This document shows, one piece after another, positions 52,528 to 60,697 of a DNA stretch of 64,000 nt. Each line of letters starts with the position of its first letter. Within the stretch, counting starts at the first letter, position 1. Source of the DNA: Natribacillus halophilus (lineage in GTDB: Bacteria; Bacillota; Bacilli; Bacillales; Marinococcaceae); contig NZ_FNEN01000013.1 of the NCBI RefSeq assembly GCF_900100185.1, positions 1 to 64,000 on the forward strand, in the 5' to 3' direction. The position numbers and the translations under genes are program-made. Under the pieces are notes generated by a model. It did no database searches. It was not told where the DNA came from and saw nothing but the letters and a program-made list of their open reading frames with translations.

Positions 52528-52835
52528 CTTTATAGCGTCCAAGAATTTTATCAAGAGCAGGATGTCGAGTTGCTCTTTGGGGCCGGAACGAAAGCGAGCG
52601 ATTTCAATGACGATGCCCTCGGCCGGGCTTTACGATCGGATAACTGATTGATGATCATAGCAGCCAATCTTGTTCTTACGGAAACGTTGCAGTCTTTCTC
52701 TTTGACGGGTGAAAGCTTATCGATGGCCTCAATCAGTCCCATTTTATCAATCAGTTGGCGGATCACAGGTGTTGATCCGATACGAACGGGTTGAATATCG
52801 GCTAGATCTTCTGGTGATAGGGTCAAAGGAATCAC
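52528..52835 (-). pseudogene. IS1634-type transposase N-terminus with internal inversion
   Basis: The minus strand from 52835 encodes MIPLTLSPEDLADIQPVRIG through AAMIINQLSDRK, the DUF4277-like start of IS1634-type transposases. The part that should follow is on the opposite strand, 52528-52636: LYSVQEFYQEQDVELLFGAG followed by TKASDFNDDALGRAL. About 110 bp have thus been inverted, with one breakpoint at a CGATCG palindrome (52633-52638). The remaining 400 or so codons are missing. Confidence 0.75.
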
Positions 52836-53445
52836 CTCATGGTTGGTGTTCCCTTAAACTTTGATATGCGCAGGGCAAATTCCTGCCAAAAATTAAAGCG
52901 CGTGCTCAAATGGGCGCGCGAAATGCGGGTTAGATAAAGACTTTTCCCTTATAGGTACGCATCATTCTGATGATTTCTGTTTTTGCCTTTCAATTACTGC
53001 TCACAAACGCCGAGCATCAATTAATAGGTATTTAAGGGCGAGTAAAAGTAGTTCTCAAAAAAGACGCTCCATGTCTCTTAGGCATGGAGCACATTTAATA
53101 CCTCAATCTCTGGTCGGATTGAGAGACGATATCATTTTTCAACAATTTCTCTGTGATCAATCGCTGTCCGGGTAACGGAAGTTAATTCGTGTCCTATGAC
53201 TACAACGGCGTAACGCTTCAGTACATCTGGATTAAATGAAATTATCTCCTGTCCCATAGCGGCATTTTTACTGAGTTACATCAATTACCCTAATCATAGA
53301 GGTACATCTGTATCGGTTTTGTCATACCAAAACAATATTTTAGGCAAAGACATGTGCCCGGTATAGCCTTAAGGTTCTTTATGAATTTTGAAAATGGTGA
53401 ATAAACGTAAAAACCCGCATGAACATTTGGGGTGAGAAGCTCGAG
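52836..53445. other. Gene-free accessory DNA
   Basis: No convincing gene. A hairpin (GCTCCATG...CATGGAGC, 53066-53090) followed by ACATTT could be an orphan terminator. The remainder has no open frame of note. Confidence 0.5.
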
Positions 53446-53620
53446 TTAACAGTACACGATTTAGTTATTATAAATTTCAAAAGGTCCTGTTTATTCCCAG
53501 AGAGGGGGACCCCCCTCTGATTTTTCATGTATACCTTGTCATCCCCCTCGTATATCTCAATTATCTATCTACTACAATCAGTTGGATAAACTCAGTTGTG
53601 AAAATTTCCTCATTAATTTC
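53446..53620. repeat. Direct repeat, copy 2 (before the HAD/ABC operon)
   Basis: Second copy of 49379-49548. Here the hairpin AGAGGGGG-ACC-CCCCTCT is better paired than in copy 1 and is followed by GATTTTT. The copy ends about 20 bp before the promoter of the HAD operon. Confidence 0.9.
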
Positions 53621-53642
53621 GAATATGAGTTACTGCGCAAAC

Positions 53643-53670
53643 TTGACTTCTTTCGACAAGCTGATATAAT
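53643..53670 (+). promoter_or_regulatory. Promoter of the HAD/ABC operon
   Basis: TTGACT (53643-53648), 16-bp spacer, TATAAT (53665-53670). Confidence 0.7.
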
Positions 53671-53684
53671 GTTCCACTAGAATT

Positions 53685-53702
53685 GTTTAATATTGATTAA
53701 AC
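53685..53702 (+). promoter_or_regulatory. Candidate GbsR operator B, upstream of the HAD/ABC operon
   Basis: GTTTAAT-ATTG-ATTAAAC has perfect 7-bp arms and starts 15 bp after the -10 box, where a bound repressor would block transcription. A further half-site ATTAAAC follows at 53706-53712. Confidence 0.75.
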
Positions 53703-53754
53703 ATATTAAACTTAGTAAACTACATAAAAGTGAGGTGATGAAGTTCTGGCTGAA

Positions 53755-54498
53755 TTGCAAGTAAATAGTCACTCTTATAATATTCAGGGCATTTTATTTG
53801 ATAAAGATGGCACGCTACTATATCTACATTCGCTATGGAGTTCTTGGTTTGATCAACTTTGGGAAAAAATTAAAAATCGAATAACAGGAAATACTTTAAG
53901 TAAATCGCAATTGGCTGAATCTATAGGACTGGATACTGAACGTAATATTGTTTTTTCCAGGGGCCCTTTAGCTATAGGCACAATGGATGATATGGCCATT
54001 ATTGTTGCTTTACATCTTTATCATCAAAATTTGCCGTGGAATGAAGCGGTTCAGATTGTAAGAGACAGTATGGAGGACGTGAATTCAACCATTGATTGGA
54101 AATGGTATTTACAACCGCTTCAAGGATTAGAAACATTTTTGGAGAAAGCATATATTAATGGAGTGAAAATGGGTGTTGTTACCTCTGACGATACCAAGAT
54201 AGCCAATCAACATTTACATTTATTGAACATTTTCCATTACTTTCACAGTGTTATAGGGTCGGATCAAATTGATCGCCCTAAGCCATTTCCTGACATAGGG
54301 TATAAAGCATGTCAAAAAATGATGATAAACCCTCAACATGTTGTTGTTATAGGCGATACTAACGGTGATATGGAAATGGGAAAAAGTATCTGTGCACAGA
54401 CCAAGATTGGAGTCATCCCTCACACAGGAATGGACGTGTCGTACTTAAAGGATGCAAATCATATTATTCGTGACTACAGAGAATTATCCATAACGTAA
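53755..54498 (+). CDS. HAD family hydrolase, probable cytoplasmic phosphatase
   Basis: This protein of about 247 residues has the four HAD motifs: ILFDKDGTLL (nucleophile Asp near 14), VVTSDDT (motif II), RPKPFPD (motif III Lys) and VIGDTNGDMEMG (motif IV). A helical cap lies between motifs I and II. It has no signal peptide. It is the first gene of an operon with an ABC importer and sits behind a GbsR-type operator. I infer that it dephosphorylates an imported compound. TTG at 53755 is far from the GAGGTGAT site; an in-frame CTG at 53746 has better spacing. Confidence 0.8.
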   Translation: MQVNSHSYNIQGILFDKDGTLLYLHSLWSSWFDQLWEKIKNRITGNTLSKSQLAESIGLDTERNIVFSRGPLAIGTMDDMAIIVALHLYHQNLPWNEAVQIVRDSMEDVNSTIDWKWYLQPLQGLETFLEKAYINGVKMGVVTSDDTKIANQHLHLLNIFHYFHSVIGSDQIDRPKPFPDIGYKACQKMMINPQHVVVIGDTNGDMEMGKSICAQTKIGVIPHTGMDVSYLKDANHIIRDYRELSIT

Positions 54499-54572
54499 AA
54501 TTCCAGAATCTGTATGAGCAACTAAAATATTAAAGGTCAAATTATTATTAATTAGGAGGGTATTATTTTACC

Positions 54573-55550
54573 ATGAAAATTAAATTAATGAGTATATTAA
54601 CAGGATCAGCTTTTGCATTAGCTGCATGCAGTGATGACGACAGTGTCTCGATCTATACACATAACGTTGAAGACGAGATGAACCCGATGGTGTCTGCTAT
54701 GGAAGAGGAAACCGGTGTCAATGCTGATTTCTTGAACTTATCTAGTGAAGAAGGATTTAGTCGTGCGGAGGCAGAATTCCCGGAGGTTGGTGCAGAAGTA
54801 CACTGGGGTCAGTTGCATAGTTTAGCTCTTCTCGCTCAAGAAGAAGATATGTTAGGTTCATATGAATCTCCTGAATGGGAAGATGTTCCTGACGAATTTA
54901 AAGACCCGGAAGGTGAATGGTATGGCTGGTCTTATTGGTACAATGAGTTGGCCGTTAATACAGAACTAGTGGATGAATTAGGGTTGGACACCCCCACCTC
55001 TTGGGAGGATCTAATTGATCCTCAATATGAAGGAGAAATTGTTATGCCGGATCCAAGTGTTTCTGGGACTGCCTACTTGTTCGTATCCACTATGATGCAA
55101 ATGTTGGGAGAAGAAGAGGCATGGGAGTATTTTGAACAGCTGGATCAAAATGTGGGCCAATACGTGGAATCTGCTGATGTTCCAGGCCAAATGGCTGCCC
55201 AAGGAGAATATGCCATTGGCGTTACTTGGGATCAGGCCGTTAACGACTTTATGGAAGAAGGATATCCAATTGAAGGGGTTGTTCCGGATGAAGGTGTCGG
55301 TTATGACTTAGACGTTATTTTTATTTATGAAGGCTATGAAGATAATGAAGAAGTTCAAGAAATTATAGATTTTGTGGGTTCGGAAGAAGGGATGGAAACT
55401 GCCGCAGAACACCGCTCCATGGTAACGAAGCCTGATGTCGAAGGAACAGCGGGAGATACCGAGCCGAATTTGATTGATTATGATGCTCTTTGGGCAGCAG
55501 AAAATCGGCAAGAAATTCAAGATGAATGGGAGAGGCGCTTTAATAGCTAG
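54573..55550 (+). CDS. ABC importer substrate-binding lipoprotein (family 1, phosphonate/Fe-type fold)
   Basis: This 325-residue lipoprotein has lipobox LAAC and no long linker. It is related to FbpA/PhnS-type family 1 binding proteins: VSIYTHNVEDEMNPMVSAME, WYGWSYWYNELAVNTELVDE and LGLDTPTSWEDLIDPQYEGE. It is rich in Trp and Tyr around WYGWSYWY. TAGGAGGG precedes the ATG. The ligand cannot be read directly. The GbsR-type operator of the operon points to a choline or betaine-related compound, and the HAD enzyme to a phosphorylated one. Confidence 0.8.
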   Translation: MKIKLMSILTGSAFALAACSDDDSVSIYTHNVEDEMNPMVSAMEEETGVNADFLNLSSEEGFSRAEAEFPEVGAEVHWGQLHSLALLAQEEDMLGSYESPEWEDVPDEFKDPEGEWYGWSYWYNELAVNTELVDELGLDTPTSWEDLIDPQYEGEIVMPDPSVSGTAYLFVSTMMQMLGEEEAWEYFEQLDQNVGQYVESADVPGQMAAQGEYAIGVTWDQAVNDFMEEGYPIEGVVPDEGVGYDLDVIFIYEGYEDNEEVQEIIDFVGSEEGMETAAEHRSMVTKPDVEGTAGDTEPNLIDYDALWAAENRQEIQDEWERRFNS

Positions 55551-55561
55551 GAGGATTTATT

Positions 55562-57211
55562 GTGCGATTTAAATCTACATGGAGACGTTTTTGGTCAGAA
55601 CCAGGATTTGCTGTGGCAGCCATAATTGTGGCTGCCCTGCTGATTTTCTTCATTTTACTTCCACTTTCGGCGGTATTGCTGCGAAGTTTTGGTGTCGGTG
55701 GAGATGGATTTACATTAGAGTATTATGAACAATTTTTTCAACATTCCTCGTACTTTCAAGCTTTACTAAATAGTGTTGGGGTGGGCGTTGTCACTACCAC
55801 TATTGTTATATTCATCAGTGTACCTTTTGCATTATATGTAACCCGAACAACAAACACACTATCAAAAGTATATAGAGGGTTATCTTTATTACCGCTTGTA
55901 GCCCCTCCTTTTATCTTTTCACTATCACTCATTATTTTATTTGGGAGACGTGGTCTTGTAACCAATTATCTTAATGATATGCTCGGTGTGGAATTCAGCA
56001 TTTATGGGTTCTGGGGAGTAGTGGTCGCGCAAGTGCTAGGCTTCTTTCCAGTTGCTTATATGATGATTGAAAGCACTTTACGTTCCATGAATCCAAGTTT
56101 GGAGAATGCATCAAGGGATTTAGGTGCGAGTCAGACACGTACGCTTTTCAAAGTATCTCTTCCACTAGCAAGTACAAGCATTTTGAAAGCATCATTGATC
56201 GTATTTGTTATGGCTTTAGCCGATTTTTCCAATCCGCTTATTATAGGAGGAGAAACCTCTTTTCTGGCATCAGATGCATATTTATTGGTAACCGGACAGC
56301 AAAATATGGAGATGGCTGCGGTTCTTGGTGTATTCCTAATCGTGCCTAGTTTAATCGTTTTCTTATTTCAAACCTATTTTATAAAAGACACCGATACAAC
56401 TTCAATCAGCGGTTCAGCGGGCACTCAAAATGCTACGCTTAATAAAGGTTTGCAAGGCATTACGTTTGGTATTAGTACTTTGATGACATTTTTTATTGTC
56501 GTCATGTTCATCATGGTTGTCTTGGGAGCTTTTGTGCAAATAATCGGAGTAGATAATACCTTTACGTTAGATCATTTTTCGGATCAAAGTGGATGGAGTT
56601 TTATCTATACGAGTGTGATCGTTTCATTTTTTGCGGCATTGTTAGCTGCTGGATTAGGCCTATTGCAAGGTTACTTAACCGTTCGAAAAAATATTCCCGC
56701 CAAAAAATTCCTGGAATTTGTTGCTTTATTCGGTTTGGCCGTTCCTGGGACTGTAATGGGTATTGGTTATGTGTTGATCTTTAATGGACCACCATTTTTC
56801 TTAACAGGCACAGTGCTTTTGCTTGTTTTAAATATGGCGTTTCGAAAAATTGGGGTTGGATTGGAATCTGGAATCAGTAAACTGCAGCAAATCGATACTT
56901 CAATGGAGGAAGCATCAGCGGATTTGGGTGCAAAACCGACAAGGACGATTCGTAAAATTGTTATGCCATTATTGAGCCCGGCTTTTATGTCTGGTTTTGT
57001 GTATACGTTTATGACCGCGATGGTTTCCGTTAGCTCTGTAATTTTCCTCATTTCACCTGGAACTAACTTGGCTTCTGTTTACATTCTAAACTTAGCGAAT
57101 CAAGCAGCCCTTGGAAGGGCTTCGGCCATGTCCGTCATTATGATAGCCATCGTGCTTGTATGTATGGCTATTTTGAAATGGTTGGAACGACGAAGCAATT
57201 CAGGGATTTAA
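55562..57211 (+). CDS. ABC importer permease, two fused domains (FbpB/PhnUV-like)
   Basis: This 549-residue protein has about twelve membrane helices in two homologous halves, each with the ATPase-contact loop: EN-ASRDLGASQTRTLFKVSLP (about 180) and EEASADLGAKPTRTIRKIVMP (about 455). Such double-length permeases serve iron, thiamine, phosphonate or polyamine-type importers. The GTG start follows AGGAGGATTTATT, eleven bases after the binding-protein gene. Confidence 0.85.
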   Translation: MRFKSTWRRFWSEPGFAVAAIIVAALLIFFILLPLSAVLLRSFGVGGDGFTLEYYEQFFQHSSYFQALLNSVGVGVVTTTIVIFISVPFALYVTRTTNTLSKVYRGLSLLPLVAPPFIFSLSLIILFGRRGLVTNYLNDMLGVEFSIYGFWGVVVAQVLGFFPVAYMMIESTLRSMNPSLENASRDLGASQTRTLFKVSLPLASTSILKASLIVFVMALADFSNPLIIGGETSFLASDAYLLVTGQQNMEMAAVLGVFLIVPSLIVFLFQTYFIKDTDTTSISGSAGTQNATLNKGLQGITFGISTLMTFFIVVMFIMVVLGAFVQIIGVDNTFTLDHFSDQSGWSFIYTSVIVSFFAALLAAGLGLLQGYLTVRKNIPAKKFLEFVALFGLAVPGTVMGIGYVLIFNGPPFFLTGTVLLLVLNMAFRKIGVGLESGISKLQQIDTSMEEASADLGAKPTRTIRKIVMPLLSPAFMSGFVYTFMTAMVSVSSVIFLISPGTNLASVYILNLANQAALGRASAMSVIMIAIVLVCMAILKWLERRSNSGI

Positions 57212-57231
57212 TGAATGGGAGGTAATTGATC

Positions 57232-58278
57232 GTGACACAGCAAGACTCAATAATTAGCTTGACACACGTCAGTAAAGCTTTCGGTGACGTTCGAGCTGTT
57301 CAGGATATTTCGATTGATGTGAAAAAAGGAGAATTGGTTACGTTTATCGGACCAAGCGGGTGCGGGAAAACGACTTTATTACGAACTATCGCTGGGTTTT
57401 ACAGTCCAACTGCTGGAGAAATATACTTGGAAGGGACACGCATTAACGATTTTCCTCCAGAAAAGAGGGCAACTGGTATGGTGTTTCAAAATTATGCATT
57501 GTTTCCTCATATGACGATTTTTGAAAATGTGGCTTACGGCTTGGATGTACGTAAAGAAACAAAGGAAACGAAGAAAGAAAGAGTAAATGATGCTTTGGCA
57601 CAAGTACAGTTAGAAGGGTATGAAAACCGAAAACCGAGTGAGCTAAGCGGGGGGCAGCAACAACGTGTAGCCATCGCCCGTTGTCTCGTTTTAAAACCCA
57701 AGGTATTGCTGTTGGATGAACCTTTATCCAATTTGGATGCGAATTTGCGTATGATGATGCGGGATGAAATTCGCCGTCTTAAGGAAGAACTAGACTTAAC
57801 CATTATCTTTGTCACTCACGATCAAGAAGAGGCATTAAGCATTTCAGATCGATTGATGGTTCTGAATGAAGGTAACTTACAACAATTGGACAAGCCGGAA
57901 GTCATCTATCAACGTCCAGTCAATGAATTTGTTGCTAACTTTGTAGGTCATGCCAATCTATTATCTGGTCAAGTAAAACAAGATAACAATAATTCCTATT
58001 TTGTCTCAAGGGATATACAATTTACTGTTGAAAATATGAATAACGGAAATGGATTGGTCCTAATTCGCCCGGAAATGATCCACATCCATCAGGAAGGAGA
58101 GGTTGAAGGAGTTGTCATTAATAAGGTGTATCATGGAAATTCTGTACGTTACGAAGTAAGAGTGGGCGATACAGTTCTGCTTGCCGATGATTATAACGTT
58201 TTTGGAAAAAATCTATATTCAAAAGGGCAAACCATATATCTGGATATTCCAAAACAATTACATTTAATTTCAGCATAA
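57232..58278 (+). CDS. ABC importer ATPase (PotA/FbpC-like)
   Basis: This 348-residue ATPase has Walker A GPSGCGKTTLL (about 37-47), signature LSGGQQQRVAIARCL, Walker B VLLLDEPLSNLDANLR and switch IIFVTHDQEEAL. A TOBE-type C-terminal domain (about 240-345, with LVLIRPEMI) follows, as in PotA/FbpC. The GTG at 57232 is nine bases after GGGAGG; a TTG two codons earlier is the alternative. Last gene of the GbsR-type operon; a terminator follows. Confidence 0.87.
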   Translation: MTQQDSIISLTHVSKAFGDVRAVQDISIDVKKGELVTFIGPSGCGKTTLLRTIAGFYSPTAGEIYLEGTRINDFPPEKRATGMVFQNYALFPHMTIFENVAYGLDVRKETKETKKERVNDALAQVQLEGYENRKPSELSGGQQQRVAIARCLVLKPKVLLLDEPLSNLDANLRMMMRDEIRRLKEELDLTIIFVTHDQEEALSISDRLMVLNEGNLQQLDKPEVIYQRPVNEFVANFVGHANLLSGQVKQDNNNSYFVSRDIQFTVENMNNGNGLVLIRPEMIHIHQEGEVEGVVINKVYHGNSVRYEVRVGDTVLLADDYNVFGKNLYSKGQTIYLDIPKQLHLISA

Positions 58279-58392
58279 ATGGCGGGGCTGAAAAACAATG
58301 AAAAAGAAGTTCATTTATTCGAACCCAATAAGTTGGATGGTTTAGTACCAGATTATATAATACTAGATTTATTCATCAGGTGCAGACATAAA

Positions 58393-58428
58393 TTAGAGCC
58401 GCTCTATTAGGACGGCTCTAATTATTTA
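58393..58428 (+). terminator. Terminator of the HAD/ABC operon
   Basis: TTAGAGCCG and CGGCTCTAA pair around an 11-base loop and are followed by TTATTTA. Confidence 0.85.
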
Positions 58429-58430
58429 CC

Positions 58431-58987
58431 TTATTCATCAACCACTGTAACTTCAGTAGATGTAAGGATATCATGACTATCATTTTCAAACATATAAATA
58501 CGGTATTCTCCCGGTTCAAGAACATCCGTATCCCCCCAGCTGCCATCCAAGAACAGTGAACCTTGACTCTCGCCTCCTAAATACTACCACTGTACGGTGA
58601 TTCGTCGATCGGGTAAATCCCAACCCAATCATGTGGAAAACCGGTTGCGTCTTCCCATTCTACTTTAATCGGTTCATCGTGTTTTTGTTTAGACTCTACA
58701 TTTAAGGTGCTGTTTCACTCGATTCCAATACTTCAAAAGTAGCCGACACTTTTTCAACATCCATCTCCATTTGTGAAAAATACAGTTTCATATTCTCCTG
58801 CAGAGAGAGGCCATTCACTGTAGGCATTAGAATCCTCGTCAAAAGAAACTGTGCCTTTCTGTTTAGCTTCTTCTGGTTCTTGATCATTGGAACCAGTATA
58901 GTTCCAAAGGAGAGGTTCTTCTTCTCGGTCACCGTCTTTCGGGTAGATGGCAACTTGATTTTTTTCGGAAGGCATTAAATATACCAT
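58431..58987 (-). pseudogene. Decayed gene for tandem β-sandwich (SKICH-like) domains
   Basis: Two homologous domains can be pieced together across frames: VAIYPKDGDREEEPLLWNY... with LSAGEYETVFFTNGDG, then after a shift VSATFEVLESSETAP. The second is DWVGIYPIDESPYSGS, then after another shift GSLFLDGSWGDTDVLEPGEY and IYMFENDSHDILTSTEVTV. There are at least two frameshifts and no signal peptide. Domains with (W)VGIYP and LxxGEYxxxFF blocks often decorate extracellular phosphatases and nucleases. It is probably the remains of such an enzyme's tail. Confidence 0.6.
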
Positions 58988-59128
58988 ACATTTAAAAAAA
59001 TACTGAATGAGGAATATAAATGTTTTTACTGAGATTTAATTCGAATGAATCAAGTGAATATGAGAAACTTTATTGATACGTATAAAGTTAATAAACATAA
59101 AGTATTTTTAATGATTTTTTTGCAATCG

Positions 59129-59157
59129 TTGACAGTTTCATCACTCCATGGTATATT
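59129..59157 (+). promoter_or_regulatory. gbsA promoter
   Basis: TTGACA (59129-59134), 17-bp spacer, TATATT (59152-59157). Confidence 0.75.
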
Positions 59158-59172
59158 TTATTTGTTCAAAAC

Positions 59173-59190
59173 GTTTAATTGAAATTAAAC
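59173..59190 (+). promoter_or_regulatory. Candidate GbsR operator C, upstream of gbsA
   Basis: GTTTAAT-TGAA-ATTAAAC has perfect 7-bp arms and starts 16 bp after the -10 box, the same geometry as operator B. Confidence 0.8.
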
Positions 59191-59212
59191 AAAATAAAAG
59201 GAGCGTGATCCT

Positions 59213-60682
59213 TTGCATTTACAAATGTATATCGACGGTCAATGGGTAGATGCTGTAGATGGTCAAAAACGTGACATTATCAACCCATACAACCGAGAAG
59301 TGATCGCGACGGTCGCGGAAGGAAACGAAAAAGATGCAAAAGAAGCAGTGTCGGCGGCCCGCCGGACTTTTGATGAAGGAACGTGGGCGACAACGCCGGC
59401 GAATGAGCGTGGAGAGATCGTTCATGAGATTGGACGTTTGATTCGTGCCCACCGCGAAGAACTGGCTGAGCTCGAAACGCTGGATACTGGAAAAACGATG
59501 AGCGAAAGCCTGGACGACATGGATGATATCGCCAATGTTTTCATATATTTTGCCGGTCTGGCCGATAAAGAAGGCGGTGAATTAATTGAGAGCCCGATCC
59601 CGGACTCCACAAGCAAAGTCGTACGCGAGCCGGTTGGGGTATGCGGGCAAATCACCCCGTGGAATTACCCGTTATTGCAAGCGGCCTGGAAATTGGCACC
59701 TGCCCTCGCTGCGGGAAACACGCTCGTGATGAAACCGAGCGAGATCACGCCGCTTACAACGGTTAAAGTCTTTGCGTTATTCGAGCAAGCCGGTGTGCCC
59801 GCAGGTGTGGCAAATCTTGTCCTCGGACCGGGCCATACGACAGGTGCCCACCTATCCGAAAGCCCCGAGGTCGACTTGATTTCTTTTACCGGCGGGATCG
59901 ATACCGGCAAAAAAATCATGCAAGCCGCGAGCAATAATGTTAAAAAATTAGCCTTGGAACTTGGCGGCAAAAACCCGAACATTATTTTCGCGGACGCTGA
60001 TTTTGATGTGGCGGTCGATCAAGCCTTAAATGCGGCTTTCTTCCATGCCGGGCAAGTCTGTTCTGCCGGTGCTCGTGTACTCGTGGAAGAGTCGATGCAC
60101 GATGCTTTTGTCGATGCTCTCGTTGACCGGGCGAAAAATATTAAACTAGGAAACGGTTTCTCAGAGGACACGCAATCGGGGCCGCTCATTTCCGCAGAGC
60201 ATCGGGAAAAAGTGGAGAAATATGTAACTATTGCTCAGGAAGAAGGCGCAACGCTAGCGCTGGGCGGCAAAAGACCCGAAGCCGAGGAACTGCAAAAAGG
60301 ATTCTTTTATTTGCCGACGATATTTACCCATTGTACAGCGGATATGCGCATCGTCCAGGAAGAAGTGTTCGGACCGGTGCTTACCGTTGAAACATTTGCA
60401 TCAGCTGAAGATGCTGTGACGAAAGCAAATGACAGCATTTATGGATTAGCCGGTGCGGTATTTACTAAAGACATCGCGAAAGCCGAAAACGTAGCAGCTC
60501 AACTTCGTATGGGCACCGTTTGGATCAATGATTTCCATCCTTATTTTGCCCAGGCATCTTGGGGCGGTTACAAGCAATCAGGTATCGGACGCGAACTTGG
60601 ACGCCCCGGCCTGGAAGAATATACGGAAACGAAGCACGTATTTCGAAACATCAAACCGGAACCTTTGGAATGGTTTAAGTAA
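59213..60682 (+). CDS. gbsA: Betaine-aldehyde dehydrogenase
   Basis: This 489-residue aldehyde dehydrogenase oxidises betaine aldehyde to glycine betaine. Motifs: cofactor block SFTGGIDTGKKIMQ, catalytic Glu in LALELGGKNPNI (about 253) and catalytic Cys in FFHAGQVCSAGARVL (about 287). It has the same length as B. subtilis GbsA (490). The TTG start follows AAAGGAGCGTGATCC. Next gene: a BetA-type choline dehydrogenase. The candidate GbsR operator upstream fits induction by choline. Confidence 0.92.
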   Translation: MHLQMYIDGQWVDAVDGQKRDIINPYNREVIATVAEGNEKDAKEAVSAARRTFDEGTWATTPANERGEIVHEIGRLIRAHREELAELETLDTGKTMSESLDDMDDIANVFIYFAGLADKEGGELIESPIPDSTSKVVREPVGVCGQITPWNYPLLQAAWKLAPALAAGNTLVMKPSEITPLTTVKVFALFEQAGVPAGVANLVLGPGHTTGAHLSESPEVDLISFTGGIDTGKKIMQAASNNVKKLALELGGKNPNIIFADADFDVAVDQALNAAFFHAGQVCSAGARVLVEESMHDAFVDALVDRAKNIKLGNGFSEDTQSGPLISAEHREKVEKYVTIAQEEGATLALGGKRPEAEELQKGFFYLPTIFTHCTADMRIVQEEVFGPVLTVETFASAEDAVTKANDSIYGLAGAVFTKDIAKAENVAAQLRMGTVWINDFHPYFAQASWGGYKQSGIGRELGRPGLEEYTETKHVFRNIKPEPLEWFK

Positions 60683-60697
60683 GAGGAGGTTTTATAG

